Positions 52,120 through 64,000 of a stretch of DNA of 64,000 nucleotides are shown here, in pieces. The translations under genes were made by a program, and so were the position numbers. Location of the stretch: the NCBI GenBank assembly GCA_051294375.1, contig CM119264.1, positions 11,259,832 through 11,323,831 on the forward strand, written 5' to 3'. Position 1 is the first letter of the stretch, and every line of letters begins with the position of its first letter. Source of the DNA: Paraspadella gotoi (lineage: Eukaryota > Chaetognatha). A model generated the notes under the pieces. The model searched no databases, was not told the DNA's origin, and saw nothing but the letters and a program-made list of their open reading frames with translations.

Positions 52120-52680
52120 CCCGAGAGAATTTCTTCCCCGTCTTTGCATCTCATTCGATGTCCCGTCGGGCCTCTCCCGCAGAAAAGGGTCTAGTGGTTG
52201 TTTGTTCGTCCTCCTCTTTCAAGCTCTCTACTAGAAAAGTCGCTAATCGGGACAGGCGTCCCCGGAGGCGCCGCCTGTAATCGGGTAAACAAACAAACGG
52301 AGGAGGGGTGAGCATTTCTCGGAAAAGAGAAGGCGTGTCGCGTCGGTGTCGATCCTGGAGATCTTTGCGGCCAAAAACCGGAAGCGAGGGATCGTTCAAA
52401 CGGGCGGCGAATGAATGGGACGGACGGGACGGAATGGGATTCCGAGTCCCGTCTGCCTCGTTCGTTAACTGGGAGGAGGGCCGTGGGAATCGCCCGTGGC
52501 CCCGCTGCGCGCTTGGGCCCGATGACGAGAGGCGGCGCTGAAAAACGACGAATCCTCGAGCCGGCGGCGCGACCTGCGAGATTGGAACAAATGACTAACG
52601 GAAGACCGCGAGATGCGAGGCCGAGATTGGGTTTAATCAGCCGCAAAAACGACGTAAGCCTCGGCGAGAAACCCCGGGGT
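52120..52680. promoter_or_regulatory. GC/CpG-rich island
   Basis: About 550 bp markedly richer in GC and CpG than its surroundings, with open frames on both strands and no recognisable protein. It could be the PLPPR promoter or 5' UTR exon, since that gene lacks its first exon and lies downstream on the minus strand. This rests on composition only. Confidence 0.2.
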
Positions 52681-54640
52681 TTTTTTTTTTCATCTTCCCT
52701 TTTTTTTTAATTTTCAAATATCGACGAGGCGCGAAAATTTGAATAAATGAGCTTCGTGAGATGAGCCCTTTCGGAGCGTGAGAAAAAAAAAAAGAAAGAA
52801 GAAAAAAAAAGTGGGAAGATAATGGAAATAGGTCTGGAATTATCTCTCGCTCTTTTTCTCTTGTTTCTTTTCATAAAATTTAAATATATAAGCCTTTTGA
52901 CGGTTACGATAACCTTTTTAACTTCTTCGGGATAAATATCAACGAGGGCGCGATTTGCATAACAGAAAGATTCCCTTCGATCAAATATTATGCAAAGTTG
53001 ATAAGCGCTACTCTCGAAACTTGTCTCTTCGCTACGCAGACTTTAAATTTTTTATTTTTTTTTATCCCAATAGTGCTTTAGCATTTTAAATTAGTTCTTT
53101 CCGCATGAGAGACAACAGTGAGATTGGTTTGCAATGGAATACTGCGGAATGATTTGATTTGCATATAAAAAAAGAAAAAGATAAAAAATTATGGAGTCCC
53201 GAGTTTCCTAGTGTCTTGTTTTTATCAACTGTTTCATTCTCAAGATGGATTACCCTCTTAACTTTATTAGTCCGACTTTCAAATGGTATCACGCTATTTT
53301 TTTTTTAAATGTAATTATTTATAATATTTTTTTTTAACTTTCTAAATGTTCTTTTATGGGTAAATGCAGTTCTCTATTAACGCGGAAGACACGTCTTCAA
53401 AAGAAGAGCGAATTGGTACATCGTGTTTCTCATTCAAATCTAAATTACGAGGTAAGGAAAACATCGGAGCCCGAACGTGTCGTAACGTGTCGCAACGTGT
53501 CGTAATAAGAGAGAGTAGTACGCTTACGGTGATTCGCGACGCTACCGAAGGTCGTAGTAAAGAAACGAGGAGGAAACCCGCGTGGTTTATCGCGCGTCGG
53601 AAAAGATAATTCCCGAACCCATAATCGCCCGGCACCATAATTCCCACGCAACATGGCCTCTCGGTTATTGCTCAGTGTTTGTGCTCATCTTCGACATCAG
53701 TTTTCCCATTTTCGCGGTCGCGACGCGCGACTCGCATTTCTTGAGGGGGGGGTGGAGGAAAGGCGGGAGGAGATGCGAAGTCGGACGAGACGGGAGATTT
53801 TTAGGGGGGGAAGAGAGAAAGTTGTAATAAAGGGGGGAACCGGCGATGGACTCAGACTGAGTGAGGGAGGTCTTCGATCAATTCAGATTAAAAATAAATA
53901 TTCCAACTTTGAAAAAACAAAGATGACGAGATAAGCTTTCAAATTAAATGGACATGCGAATAATAAAAATAAGTTTCATAGATTCAAAAGTAATAATCAC
54001 GAAACGGAACTGGATTTCAATCGAAAACGAAAAGGAATAAAAGAAATTTGAATCAGGATCTCTGGAATGAGAAATACCGAGTAGACAGACTGACTTCGAG
54101 AGAAGCGTAGCATTCAAGCATTTCCTGGTCAGACCAGATTGAAAGCCAGAGGCGGCACTGGGCGTGGCAGATGTTTGGGTTGGGATGGAGGCGAGGCGTA
54201 GAGAGCGTGCCCAAAAATGAATCGCGCTCTCCCCCGCGGGAAATGGAAAGTAGAAGCGGGAAAATCTTTTCCTTCCCCAAATGAGAAACTCATTTTCGGG
54301 ATAAACAATGAATCCAGTGGCGACCATACGCTCAATAACCCAGCGCCGGTTTAGATGGCGCATATGGCGCCGTTATGGCGCGATTTTTGGCGCCGTGTCC
54401 ACCGAGACCCGTTGGAAGAAATGGGAGCTGATAAAGCGAAAAGACGACGACGACGACGTGGAGCGAAAAGTAAACGACGCCAACCACGAATTTTGCAATG
54501 CCGAATTTTTTCGCCAAGGTGATTTTTTGTCTATTTTAGTGTTTTTATTTTCTTTCTCTTTTTTTATCTTACTCTTTTTTTTATCTTCTTTAGTTAAAGT
54601 TTCTTTCTTTCCTTTTTTGTTTCCTTTTATCCTTTCATAT
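52681..54640. other. Region with no established gene
   Basis: AT-rich to 53340. A short open segment at 53370-53451 has an AG before and GTAAGG after but no homology or partner. An ATG-initiated frame at 54308 enters pyrimidine repeats. Confidence 0.4.
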
Positions 54641-54645
54641 ATATT

Positions 54646-54684
54646 TATTCATTCATTCATTCATTCATTCATTCATTCATTCAT

Positions 54685-54779
<95 letters not shown>

Positions 54780-54893
54780 TTCATTCATTCATTCATTCAT
54801 TCATTCATTAATACATTCATTCATTCATTAATTCATATTCATTCATTCATTCATTCATTCATTCATTCATTCATTCATTCATTCCTTCCTACA
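54646..54893. repeat. (ATTC)n(ATTT)n(ATTC)n compound microsatellite
   Basis: A symmetrical arrangement: about ten CATT units, about 24 TATT units, then a longer interrupted CATT block. Confidence 0.97.
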
Positions 54894-56846
54894 TTTTCCC
54901 ACTCCTCCGATCACACGTTCTCACCTGTAAACAAATTCTGCAAGTGAGGTTTGTTCTTTCCAGCGTCCTTCGCCTCATGGGTGAGGTTCCCTCCTCCGGG
55001 TCAGTTCCTCCGAGCTCCATCTGTTGTTCACTTTCGGCGCGACGCTGCTGTCGACGTGGCGACGTTGCGTTCCTTTATGTTTGCTTAAATCCGTTAGGCG
55101 AATATCGACGATTCAGGTGAAAAAAAAAATTGTTCATTTCATTTTGTTATCATCGCCACGCCCTCTGGTTCTTTGGCCTCTCGTTCTTCTCATTCTCTTC
55201 TTTTTTCCCTTTTTTCCGGTTATATTATTTAAATTCCTCTCCTCGAAGAGAGAAAAAAAAATTCCTTTTAAAATATTCAGTTATAATATTTAAAAAGTAA
55301 TTTTCCCGAAACGCGCGCGTCTTTTCTCTTTCCTAGGAATTTTCGTGAGCATTTCTTTTCTTCCCCCTTTTTTCCTTTTTTTCTTTTTTCGACTTTGAAA
55401 AAGTCGCTCAATTTCATCCTTTTCTCCGTGAGAAAAACCCGCGGCGAAGCATGGCCGAGCAGGCCGAGGAGGAAGAAGGCGAAAAATACGACGAAATCGA
55501 CGACGAAAAGAGGACGAAAATAAAAAAAAAAGGACGGATGACCGACGAAGTTTTTAAAAAAGTTGAAAGAAAGATTATTCCGAATACCGGGCGCTGTTTA
55601 TCGCGCGCGAGTTTTCCTTTTTTTTTTTTTTTTTGCTTTTAATCAAACGAACTCGATTCTATTTTTTTTTAAAAAATTCTTTATTCATTAATTCCGTTCG
55701 GTTCCGTTTTGTTTATTAGTAGCGTCATTTTTCATTTCGATCCTTTTTTTTTATTATTATTACTTTTATTATCCTCCGCCGCGGAGTTTCAGTTCGCTAC
55801 AAAAAAGCTCGTTGTTATTATCCAAAAAAACAAAACAAAAAAAATGTAAAAATAAATTCAGAATTTTTTGTTTTGTTTTAGGATCGTTCCTTCTGTCCAC
55901 GGATCTTTGCAAAGGATCTGAAATTGAAAAAAAAAATTAAGACGATGTAAAATCGATTAAGGATTTAAAATTAAATTTAACGAGGAATTTATTAAAGTTT
56001 TTAACGAGAAAACGCTAAGCGGATGCGTCGTTAGAGACGAAACTCAAAGAAGAGGCTGAGAGAGGCGAGGGGAGCGAAAATTGAGAACAGGCCGAGGGGA
56101 GCGACAAAAAGAGGGGAGGCTGAATGGAGCGAAGGCTGGAGCAAATGGCACAAAGGGAGGGGGGGGTTTCAAGAATAACGGGGGCGAAATTAACTGAAAA
56201 CACGATTAAAAAAAAAAAATTGATCTCTTTTTTTTTCTTTTTATATTACTATTTCATCTTCGCGCAATCGCACGCAATGCACGCAGAATGCTCGATTTTT
56301 TTGCGTGTGAAATGAAGACCGAGAAAATTGAGAGAAGAAAAATTATTTAAGGCGAGCGCGGTGTCTTCCTCCCTTCATGAATATGCGCGAGGCGAGACGA
56401 GAAAGACTGTGATGTTATTGTTAGGCCCAGCGGTGAAGACGACGACCACGACGACCACAAGAAACACGACGGCGACCACGACGACGACTTTGACGAAAAG
56501 AGAAGCAAAGGCGTAGATTTCGACTAGGAGACTTGCTCTAGAGAAAGAAGCTGGTAAAATTCGTTAAGGTGATCTTTTCGTTCGATCTCGACTTGTGCTG
56601 GAGTCAGATTTATTTTCAGATTTTGGTTTGATTTCGATTCGTAAGATTTATTTGTAGATTTGTGTCTGATTCGGGTTTAGAGTTCTAATTAAACACCGAG
56701 TCGAGATATTACGCGGGTCAAACCCCCAAGATTTACTTCACTTCGTTCTGTTGCTAAGAGACTAAGAGACGCCTTCGGTGTACTGTACTAGGCTAAGATA
56801 AACTGGGTTAAGAAACTACGAAAACCGGGACGAGCGAGGACGACAA

Positions 56847-56883
<37 letters not shown>

Positions 56884-58500
56884 AACGAAAAACAAGGACG
56901 ACTTGATTAAAAGAAAAAAGCTGATATCATTACGATGAGAAAAGACAACGACGACGAGGATAACGGGGAAGAGGATCATGTCTTTCCTCACCAGCCCTCG
57001 TTGTTGTCGTCGTCGTCGTCTTCGTCGTCGTCGTCGTCGTCGTCGAGATTTGCTCTCACGATAACTTTCGATCTTATTTTTGGAGCACCTGTCGTCGCCG
57101 TCGTCGTTATCCTCGTCATCGTCTTTGTAATCGTCGTCGTTATCGTCGACGTCTTTGCATCGTAATTTCAGATTGAAAGGGATCGAAAACGCTGACGTTT
57201 TTCGTTGAATGATTTAACGTGCGCTTTCTGTGTAAACTGTCCTCGCGGAAAAGGGTCTGACTTAGTGACCCCGAAACGCTCATCCCCATTTTCACGCCCA
57301 CGCGGATTCGTTTTAGCGCTTCACGCCTCGTCACTCCCCGGCCCCTCCCCCTACCGCCACCCCGGACGAGCGCTCGATCGTTACGCGCCTCCTAAGTTGT
57401 ACAGTAAAGCTCGTCTTTTTCTCGTTTTCGAAAATTAAGACCCTCTTCCCCTCATCCTCAATCCGACGCCTCCGTCTTCTCATTTGCTGAGTTTTACTGT
57501 AAACCTGACTCGAGGGTTAACGAGAATCGGAGGGAAACCCCGGATGTAAGACGAGCATCTACATTTCCCAACTTACCCCCCCCCTTCCGCCTCCCCAAAC
57601 CCGAAATAGCATAAATTCGAAAGAATCCAGGTAGAAAATGGGAGAGAAAACCGTTTTTTAACTGCTTCTTCCCGCGAGCGCGAGATTTTTTTCGTTCCGT
57701 GTTGTAAAAAATAAAATTTTATATTCGACGTCGGACAAAATCGATCGAAGCGAAAACATTTTCTGACTTATTTATTTTTTAATTTAATAAAAATAATTCG
57801 ATAATAATATCAATAATATAATTTCGTTTAAAAACTACCCTCCCGAGTCCGACTTAGCCAAATTCTGCGACCGCCGTTATGTAGCGGGCGGTCTGCCGAA
57901 CGTTAAAACTTTTTTTAAATTGTCTAAAAATTATTATTTGAGTGTATTCAATTTCAGGACGTTGGTACAGTTTTCTGACTCACGACGTAAGGGTATTTTC
58001 GGTTGAGAAAAAAAGTTTTTTCTCTTTTTTAATTGAACGACGTTTCAATTTAATCCTCGCTATTTTATTCGACTAATGAGAAGAGAACGAAAGTTGAACA
58101 GCGACGACGATGTCGTTTGGGAATTGGTGAAGTTTCATTGTTGAAACAAGATCCGAAATTTAATAACACGCCTCGTTAATGTTATCTCGTTAGGCCGAAA
58201 CAACATTTTTCTTCCCAAACGGTTTTCGCCTCAATTTTTAGGTTTTTTTTGTTTTATATTTTTTTTTTGAGTTTTTCTTTTATTTTTATAATTTGTATTT
58301 TGTGTTGTCGAGTTTTAGTTTTGGAAGTTCTCTGTGTTTTCCGGCGTTGTCGTTGTCGTTGTCGTCGTAGTTCACTTAGTTTGCACTTGCGGTCGGCTAT
58401 TTCATCTTCATCGTCATTGTTATAAAATTTAAAAAACTTGATTTAATTATTCATCTTAATATTGAACATCACGAAAAAAAAGTAAAAATAGGTTCCTTTT
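54894..58500. other. Region with no established gene
   Basis: An acidic frame starting at 55451 (MAEQAEEEEGEKYDEIDDEK) has a fair start context but no splice or homology support. GAC/GTC runs lie at 56847-56883 and 57003-57047. Confidence 0.4.
56847..57047. repeat. (GAC)n and (GTC)n runs in opposed orientation
   Basis: (GAC)n at 56847-56883 and (GTC/GTCTTC)n at 57003-57047 are reverse complements and could pair as a hairpin with a loop of about 120 nt. Confidence 0.8.
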
Positions 58501-58527
58501 ATCTCTACATCCTGCCCTTTTTGTTTC

Positions 58528-58791
58528 CTCTCTCTTTATTTCTTTCTTTCTTTCTTTCCTTTCTCTTTCTTTCTTTCTTTCTTCTTTCTTTCTTTCTTTC
58601 TTTCTTTCTTTCCTTTTCTTTCTTTCTTTCTTTTTCTTTCTTTGTCTTTTTTCTTTCTTTGTTCTTCTTTCTCTCTTTCTTTTATATTTCTTTCCTATTT
58701 CTTTCTTTTGTTTGCTCTTTCAATTCTCTATCTGAGCTTACTCGACGTTCTGTAACACAAATGAATATCGAACGAATAAGCCCGCCCCGGA

Positions 58792-58867
<76 letters not shown>

Positions 58868-58893
58868 CTCCTCTCTCTCTCTCTCTCTCTCCT
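58528..58893. repeat. (CTTT)n then (CT)n microsatellites
   Basis: Mixed CTTT sequence at 58528-58720 and CT runs with CTC interruptions at 58795-58893, separated by about 75 bp of ordinary sequence. Confidence 0.95.
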
Positions 58894-59099
58894 ACTCCGT
58901 CAGGCAAAGAAGCATTTGTCAATCGAAGAGATTTTCGAGGGAGAAATCGAATCTCAGTCATCGACAACATCTTAGTTTTGGTTTTGGTTTTTATTTTTCT
59001 GGTTCCTGTTTTTTTTCTTTCTCTTGATTTTGATATTCTAAGTTAGACATCGTGAATTTCCTTTCTTTTTCGTTGTGATTGCGTATTGGAAGACGTTTT

Positions 59100-59200
59100 T
59101 AATGTTTTTCTACAACGACTTTATTTGTAAAAACGTACATGTTTCGGCTTACATACAAGCCTTCTTCAGCGTTAACGATATTCTAAGTTAATAATTGTTA
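59100..59200 (-). mobile_element. Retroelement end with hammerhead-like motif (Penelope-like?)
   Basis: The minus strand reads CTGAAGA, a perfect GGCTT/AAGCC stem with a 6-nt loop, then GAAAC (59169-59141), and AAATAAAG further on. This order matches the core of hammerhead ribozymes reported in Penelope-like retroelements, but the canonical CTGATGA has an A for T. No reverse transcriptase was found nearby. Confidence 0.35.
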
Positions 59201-60187
59201 ATCGTTAATTGCTAATGATTTGTGATATACTAAATTGTTAAATTGCTGAACGAAACTTATCGTAATAAATTTTAAATGTTTCTTTTCCAGTGGCCCCACT
59301 TTTTTTCCTTCCAAAGCTAGTAGTAGTATTTTCCCTCGTAATATTTTTTTATATTTTTTCTACATTGCTATTAAAATGTTACCGGAAAAGATTTGCTTTG
59401 AAGGTGCATTTAACTAAATTGTAACAGTAGGGAGTACAAGTTATTTAAATTTGTTTTTATTTTCTCAAACAGCTAAAGAAAAACAACTCCAACGTCCTGT
59501 CAAAGTTGGGCAGACGACATCAAGAGAAATGTTGGCATCAAAAAGACCAGACTGGGAAATCGAGCAAATGTTCTTTTTCTTATGGCCCTTGTCGTTGTCG
59601 TTGTTGTTTTTGTCATTACTTTGATTTTCTTTTTTATCCTATGCAAAAAGTTAACATTGTGAAGGCTAAAGACAAAGATAGCATTATATTTTATCCGTAA
59701 TTATATTTGAAGTTAAAAAATTTTAAAAATTAACAAATCAAGAGGGCACATAAGCTCTCAGCTTCATCAAGAATAAAGTTCTTACATTTTATACATTTAA
59801 AACATTGTAATAAAAATTTAAGTACATGAATTAAATATATAAAACTGCATATTTTTTGATAACCGTTCTCCATAAACAAAGGAAATAGTTTTCTGAGTAT
59901 GATATTTCATCCCATATGTTAAATTTTTTCCGGATATAAAAAATTATCGATTCGCAAATCTCGAATTCCCACATCCGTTTTTTTTACGGCCACGTTCCAT
60001 CTCGTCGGTTTTTCCGGCAAAGTAGGATTTACGGGTTTGAGACAAGGCGGCACGTACCGATTTCCGGCAAAGTTGTATTAAAGGCTTCCAGTCAAGGTGT
60101 CGGCGAAATCTCAGAATTTGAATTTCCGAATTTATCGAAAAATAATACGATGACGTAGAATCTTTTTGCGATCTTTCAGTTACCGGA

Positions 60188-60192
<5 letters not shown>

Positions 60193-60245
<53 letters not shown>

Positions 60246-60341
60246 AGAGAGAGAAGAGAGAGAGAGAGAACGAGAGAGAGAGAACGAGAGAGAGAGAGAG
60301 AGAGTGATAGAAGAGAGAGAGTTAGAGAGAGAGAGAGATAG
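60193..60341. repeat. Interrupted (GA)n microsatellite
   Basis: GA run with several AAGAGA and ACGAGA interruptions. Confidence 0.96.
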
Positions 60342-60514
60342 AAAAGGAGAGAGGCATGTTGGGGTAGACCGAAAAAAATAAAAACGGAATTGAACAGGAG
60401 AGGAAATTATGAATAATTCGCCCAATCGCCGACAAAAAAGGTCACGAGTTGGTTTCTGCTTCGAAGATCACGAATACAAGAAAAAAAAATTACTTCTTTC
60501 ATTTTTTGTTTAGT

Positions 60515-60546
60515 AGAGAGAGAGAGAGAAGAGAGAGAAGAGAGAG

Positions 60547-60591
<45 letters not shown>
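60515..60591. repeat. (GA)n microsatellite
   Basis: GA run beside a GC-rich segment. Confidence 0.96.
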
Positions 60592-60593
<2 letters not shown>

Positions 60594-61110
60594 AGCTCGC
60601 GCGCTCACTTTCAAACGCGCGATTTTGCCCGACGCTAACGCGAAGGAGGAAGGCGAAAGAATCGCGCGCAAATCCGACGTCAACGGAAGTTGCGCACGCG
60701 ACGCGCGCCACACGCCACCGCGACGTGGAAAAAAAGCTTGGAGAAGGGAGGATGCCTTCTGGAGGCGGGGAAAAGGGCTGGGGGGGCATAGGGAGTGGGG
60801 CTGTTCTGTGGATTAGTTCTGACTCTGAGGTGGAAAATGCGATAAATGACAAGCGGAAATTGTGTAAAAATCAGAAATCGATTCGATTCCACGATCGTTC
60901 GATTTTTGGGCAGATGGCGGCGCCGTCGACAGAGTTTTTCTTCGGTAACCCGCGCCGCAATCGAGGACCCGCTGGCCATTGGCGGAGCAGCCCCAATCAT
61001 TGCCCCTTTCGTCCTTCCGCGCCGTCGCCCACAGCGCAGCGGCGGTCATCGCTAAAGCGTGAAATGTTGACTGGGATCCATTTAGAGAGCGGGGGAAAAA
61101 AAATTCTGCT
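60592..61110. promoter_or_regulatory. GC/CpG-rich island
   Basis: CpG-rich sequence with GCGC and CGCG clusters. Frames are open on both strands (a plus-strand frame of 326 aa crosses it) without recognisable domains. It could be a promoter region for an unlocated gene start. Confidence 0.2.
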
Positions 61111-61874
61111 CGGGGGAGTGAGGAATGTGGGAGAAAATGGGTGGGGAGAGAGATGTCGAAAGGTAGGGGAGATGAGTAAAAGGGGAGAAAGGGTGGGGAA
61201 AAAAAACAAGAGCGGCAGAAGATCCTCCCGCGGGCGGAACATGGAAAATATGGGCGAGGAAAAAAGAAAATTAAGGAAGAAACGGAAGGAAAGGGGAAAG
61301 AAAAAGAGAGAGAGAAATGGAACTGAGCCGAATGAAGGGGGAGCGTACTACAATGGAAGTACGCCCAAAGAGGGGGTTATGACGTTTTTAGTTGAAAGAG
61401 AAAGTGACGGATGTGACAACTTATTTTGAAAAAAAAAAGTAAATCGAAAACCGATGGGTTCATCTCTTTCGGCGTCGTTTTCGTCTTTATCGTTGTCACT
61501 GTCGTCGTCGTCGTCGTCGTCGTCCTTGTAAGGTGGTCGGCGGGCAGCGGCACGACGGAGCGGGCGGCGGCGGGCAGGCAAGCGGACGGAGAGGGCGGCG
61601 GCGGCGGTCATTGAAGACGAAAAAAGACATTATTTTTGTAAACCAGATGATGTTTTTACTTGACGACGTGAACCTTCAGCAATAGATTTTTTACACCTAA
61701 TAAAGATTCAAACTAATATTTTGAATGTTTTTGCTAAATATACTTCGATGTGATTAATAAGAATGCTAAAGAACATAAAATTAAGCGTTTTCTGCAGTTG
61801 ATTTGAGCCGAAGCAATGCCATGTGGTTGGGTCATATTGAATGATTCCTTCCTTTCTTTTATTCTTTCTTTTTT

Positions 61875-61965
<91 letters not shown>

Positions 61966-61968
61966 CTC
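61875..61968. repeat. (CTTT)n microsatellite
   Basis: About 23 uninterrupted units. Confidence 0.97.
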
Positions 61969-62550
61969 TCTCTTTTCTTCTTTGTTCTTTCTTTCCCACT
62001 TGATCTCTATCTACTGTGTGGAGTGACAAAATACAGTGAGGCCTCCTTACTGCCTGGGAAGAAAACGAAAGAACCGCCTTAGCCAGTCAGCTTGCGCGAC
62101 TGCACAACACCGGCGGGCGCGGGCGCATCAGCTCGGGATCCCGTTAAGCGAAATGCCGGATGACCTTTTCCATGGAAAATTGAAAGCCTGGCCAGGGGGC
62201 GAGGAGGTAACCAGGTAAGCAGGATGTTTTTCTCTCTTTACAGAATTACTTTACCCAACAGCAAGAGATTAACGAGGAAATTAGCTACGTTTTATGTAAA
62301 AAGACTAATTTTTTATCTTCAAGTGTTACTTTTTTAAGATTGTAAGGCTCAGAGTCGGGGAGACAGCTTTTTCACCCGAAACTTTTTTTCTTTTTTTTGC
62401 GTTTGGAAAGAAAGAAGAAACCTTTTGCAAAAATTGGAAGATGCAGAGTCGCAAAAAAAAAGGAAATGTTTCTTAAAGTTAAATGGGTTTCAGAAGACAG
62501 TTTAAAAAAAGGAAAATAATAAAGAGACAAACATTGAGAAAAGGAGACGC

Positions 62551-62671
<121 letters not shown>

Positions 62672-62908
62672 CTGCCTCGTTTTTCCCTCGCTTTCCCGCG
62701 ACACAAGCTGGAGCCTTTTTTTTTTCGTTGGCCTTTGAGATTGTCAGTTCCGTTTAGCGAATTCGTTCGATGGCGTCTCGGTCGCCCGTTTAGCGCCTCT
62801 CCGGTCTCCGGTTCCTCCTCGACCTCCGCCATCGCCAGTTTCCGCCCGGCATTTCTTCCGCCATCGCCTGAATCCGCCCGGTACTTCCCCGCCTGTCGTT
62901 CGGAAACT

Positions 62909-62944
<36 letters not shown>

Positions 62945-63049
62945 GGATAATTCGGGCAGAAAACGGAAGAAAAGTCGACGAAGGCGAAAATTAAGGAAAA
63001 TTAATAAATCAGCCGCTTGGGACTTTTGACTGAGTCGAGAAGCGGAGAC

Positions 63050-63240
63050 GGGAGACTGAGATTGGGCGTGGAGGACTTAGTTAGTGAGAGCGAGATGAGA
63101 GACAGAGATTCGGCGCTGAGCACTAAGCAGTGAGCATTTAGCGATTGAGGGTGATACTAAAATTGGGCGCTGAAGATTGAGCGATCGAGAGCGAGACGAG
63201 AGACTGAGATTGGGCGCTAAGGATCGAGTGACCGAGGGAA
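63050..63240 (+). repeat. Diverged tandem repeat around GAGATTGGGCGTGGAGGA
   Basis: GAGACTGAGATTGGGCG recurs at about 63052 and 63201, with related units (AAAATTGGGCGCTGAAGATTGAG) between. The unit is about 50-55 bp and strongly diverged. Confidence 0.5.
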
Positions 63241-64000
63241 AGACGTTGACATTTGGGAGTGAATATGGAGAAAACAGGACGGAGAAACTACTACAGTTTG
63301 ACCAAATAAGTTACATGTTTGTAAAAATCAATAAGATCGTTATATTGCAGCGACATTATATCATCCTGTATTTTTGAATGCGCTCTTCTTCATTCTCTGA
63401 AAATTTTACTGCTTTTTGCTAAGCGATAAGGGCCGCTATTAACAATACGGTATATAGGCGCATTTTTGATTTAATATTATTTAATAAAGTACGCTCTTTC
63501 GGCGAAAAAAAAACAACAACTTGGGACTGGAAAAAAAATGGAGGTGCCATCCTGGATGGCATCCCACGTCCCCACCGCTCTCCGCCCTTCCTTCCGCATT
63601 TACGGCCGGCGCTCGAAAAACTGCCATTAGCTTTGTGAAAGTAACACAAAAGGCTGAACGGAGGAGGAAGGGATAGTACGCGGTCTCGAGGGAACAGAGG
63701 ATCGTAGCGGTTGAGGGGGGGGGGGGTGGGTGACGACTCCATTGGATGCAGCAGAAAACTTTAACGTCGCTTTTTTCATCCAATCAGATTTGTTACTGTT
63801 ATATTTAATTTTACTTTTCTGATATTAAGTTAATTTCGTCCTCTGACGTTAACAGTTGGTTATGGTTCATCCTCAGAGAGTATTTCTTATAAATTAATTC
63901 GTAAAATGTTACTATCACGACAATGAAGTTAAAAGTAGCGATTGTCATTTTGTCCGTTTCCATCGTGAGACTGACAGAGGGATTTGCGTGATTTTGAGAT

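Noticed and set aside
53370-53451. Plus-strand segment between AG and GTAAGG
   Set aside because: 27 codons with acceptable splice sites but no partner exons, homology or clear upstream pyrimidine tract.
54308-54811. 167-aa plus-strand frame
   Set aside because: The second half is an ATTT/ATTC microsatellite; the first 70 codons lack any recognisable feature.
55451-55642. Acidic ATG-initiated frame starting MAEQAEEEEG
   Set aside because: Fair start context but highly biased composition, no donor at a clear place and no downstream exon found.
59506-59700. Possible membrane-anchor exon near 59480-59670
   Set aside because: One frame gives a hydrophobic helix (ALVVVVVVFVITLIFFFILC), but it meets TAA right after the only plausible acceptor, and the valines come from GTT repeats.
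60449-61429. 326-aa plus-strand open frame
   Set aside because: It begins in GA repeats, crosses a GC-rich island and ends in a purine tract; composition explains it and no domain is visible.

Overview
The window is nuclear DNA of a metazoan, very probably an invertebrate. Genes are split by GT-AG introns, the standard code fits every reading frame, and the families present (Kazal-bearing OATP, phospholipid phosphatase-related protein, long MRP/ABCC) are animal ones. The DNA is crowded with (CT)n/(GA)n, (CTTT)n and (GTC)n microsatellites and with tRNA-derived SINEs. This density resembles some arthropod and other marine invertebrate genomes, but the sequence alone does not fix the phylum.

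Layout. 1-1642: a possible coding exon of an unidentified minus-strand gene (738-320) and an intergenic stretch that may be a shared promoter. 1643-9880: a complete 11-exon OATP (SLCO) transporter gene on the plus strand, 700 codons, every splice phase checked. Its 2.8-kb intron 4 holds a second complete gene in antisense (6067-3906): seven exons coding a 312-residue protein with a signal peptide and two tandem six-cysteine Ly6/LU-like modules.

10448-46366: a large minus-strand gene of the phospholipid phosphatase-related (PLPPR/LPP, PAP2 fold) family. Eleven exons join in frame to 540 residues plus stop; the N-terminal exon was not found and lies upstream of 46366. It converges on the OATP gene, with 567 bp between the two stop codons. 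Its 14-kb intron between 43252 and 29229 contains an intact, intronless, same-strand ABCC1/MRP1-type ABC transporter of 1493 residues (41072-36591). Another intron (22020-28924) contains a 4.1-kb inverted repeat that ends at a 25-N assembly gap.

46367-64000: no gene could be established. This stretch holds microsatellites, GC-rich islands that could contain the PLPPR promoter or first exon, and a retroelement-like fragment with a hammerhead-like motif. Three of the four recognised genes code for membrane transporters or lipid-phosphatase-like proteins and the fourth for a secreted protein. I see no evidence that they form a pathway; the notable biology is architectural (nested genes, an unusual PAP2 motif set, microsatellites at splice acceptors).
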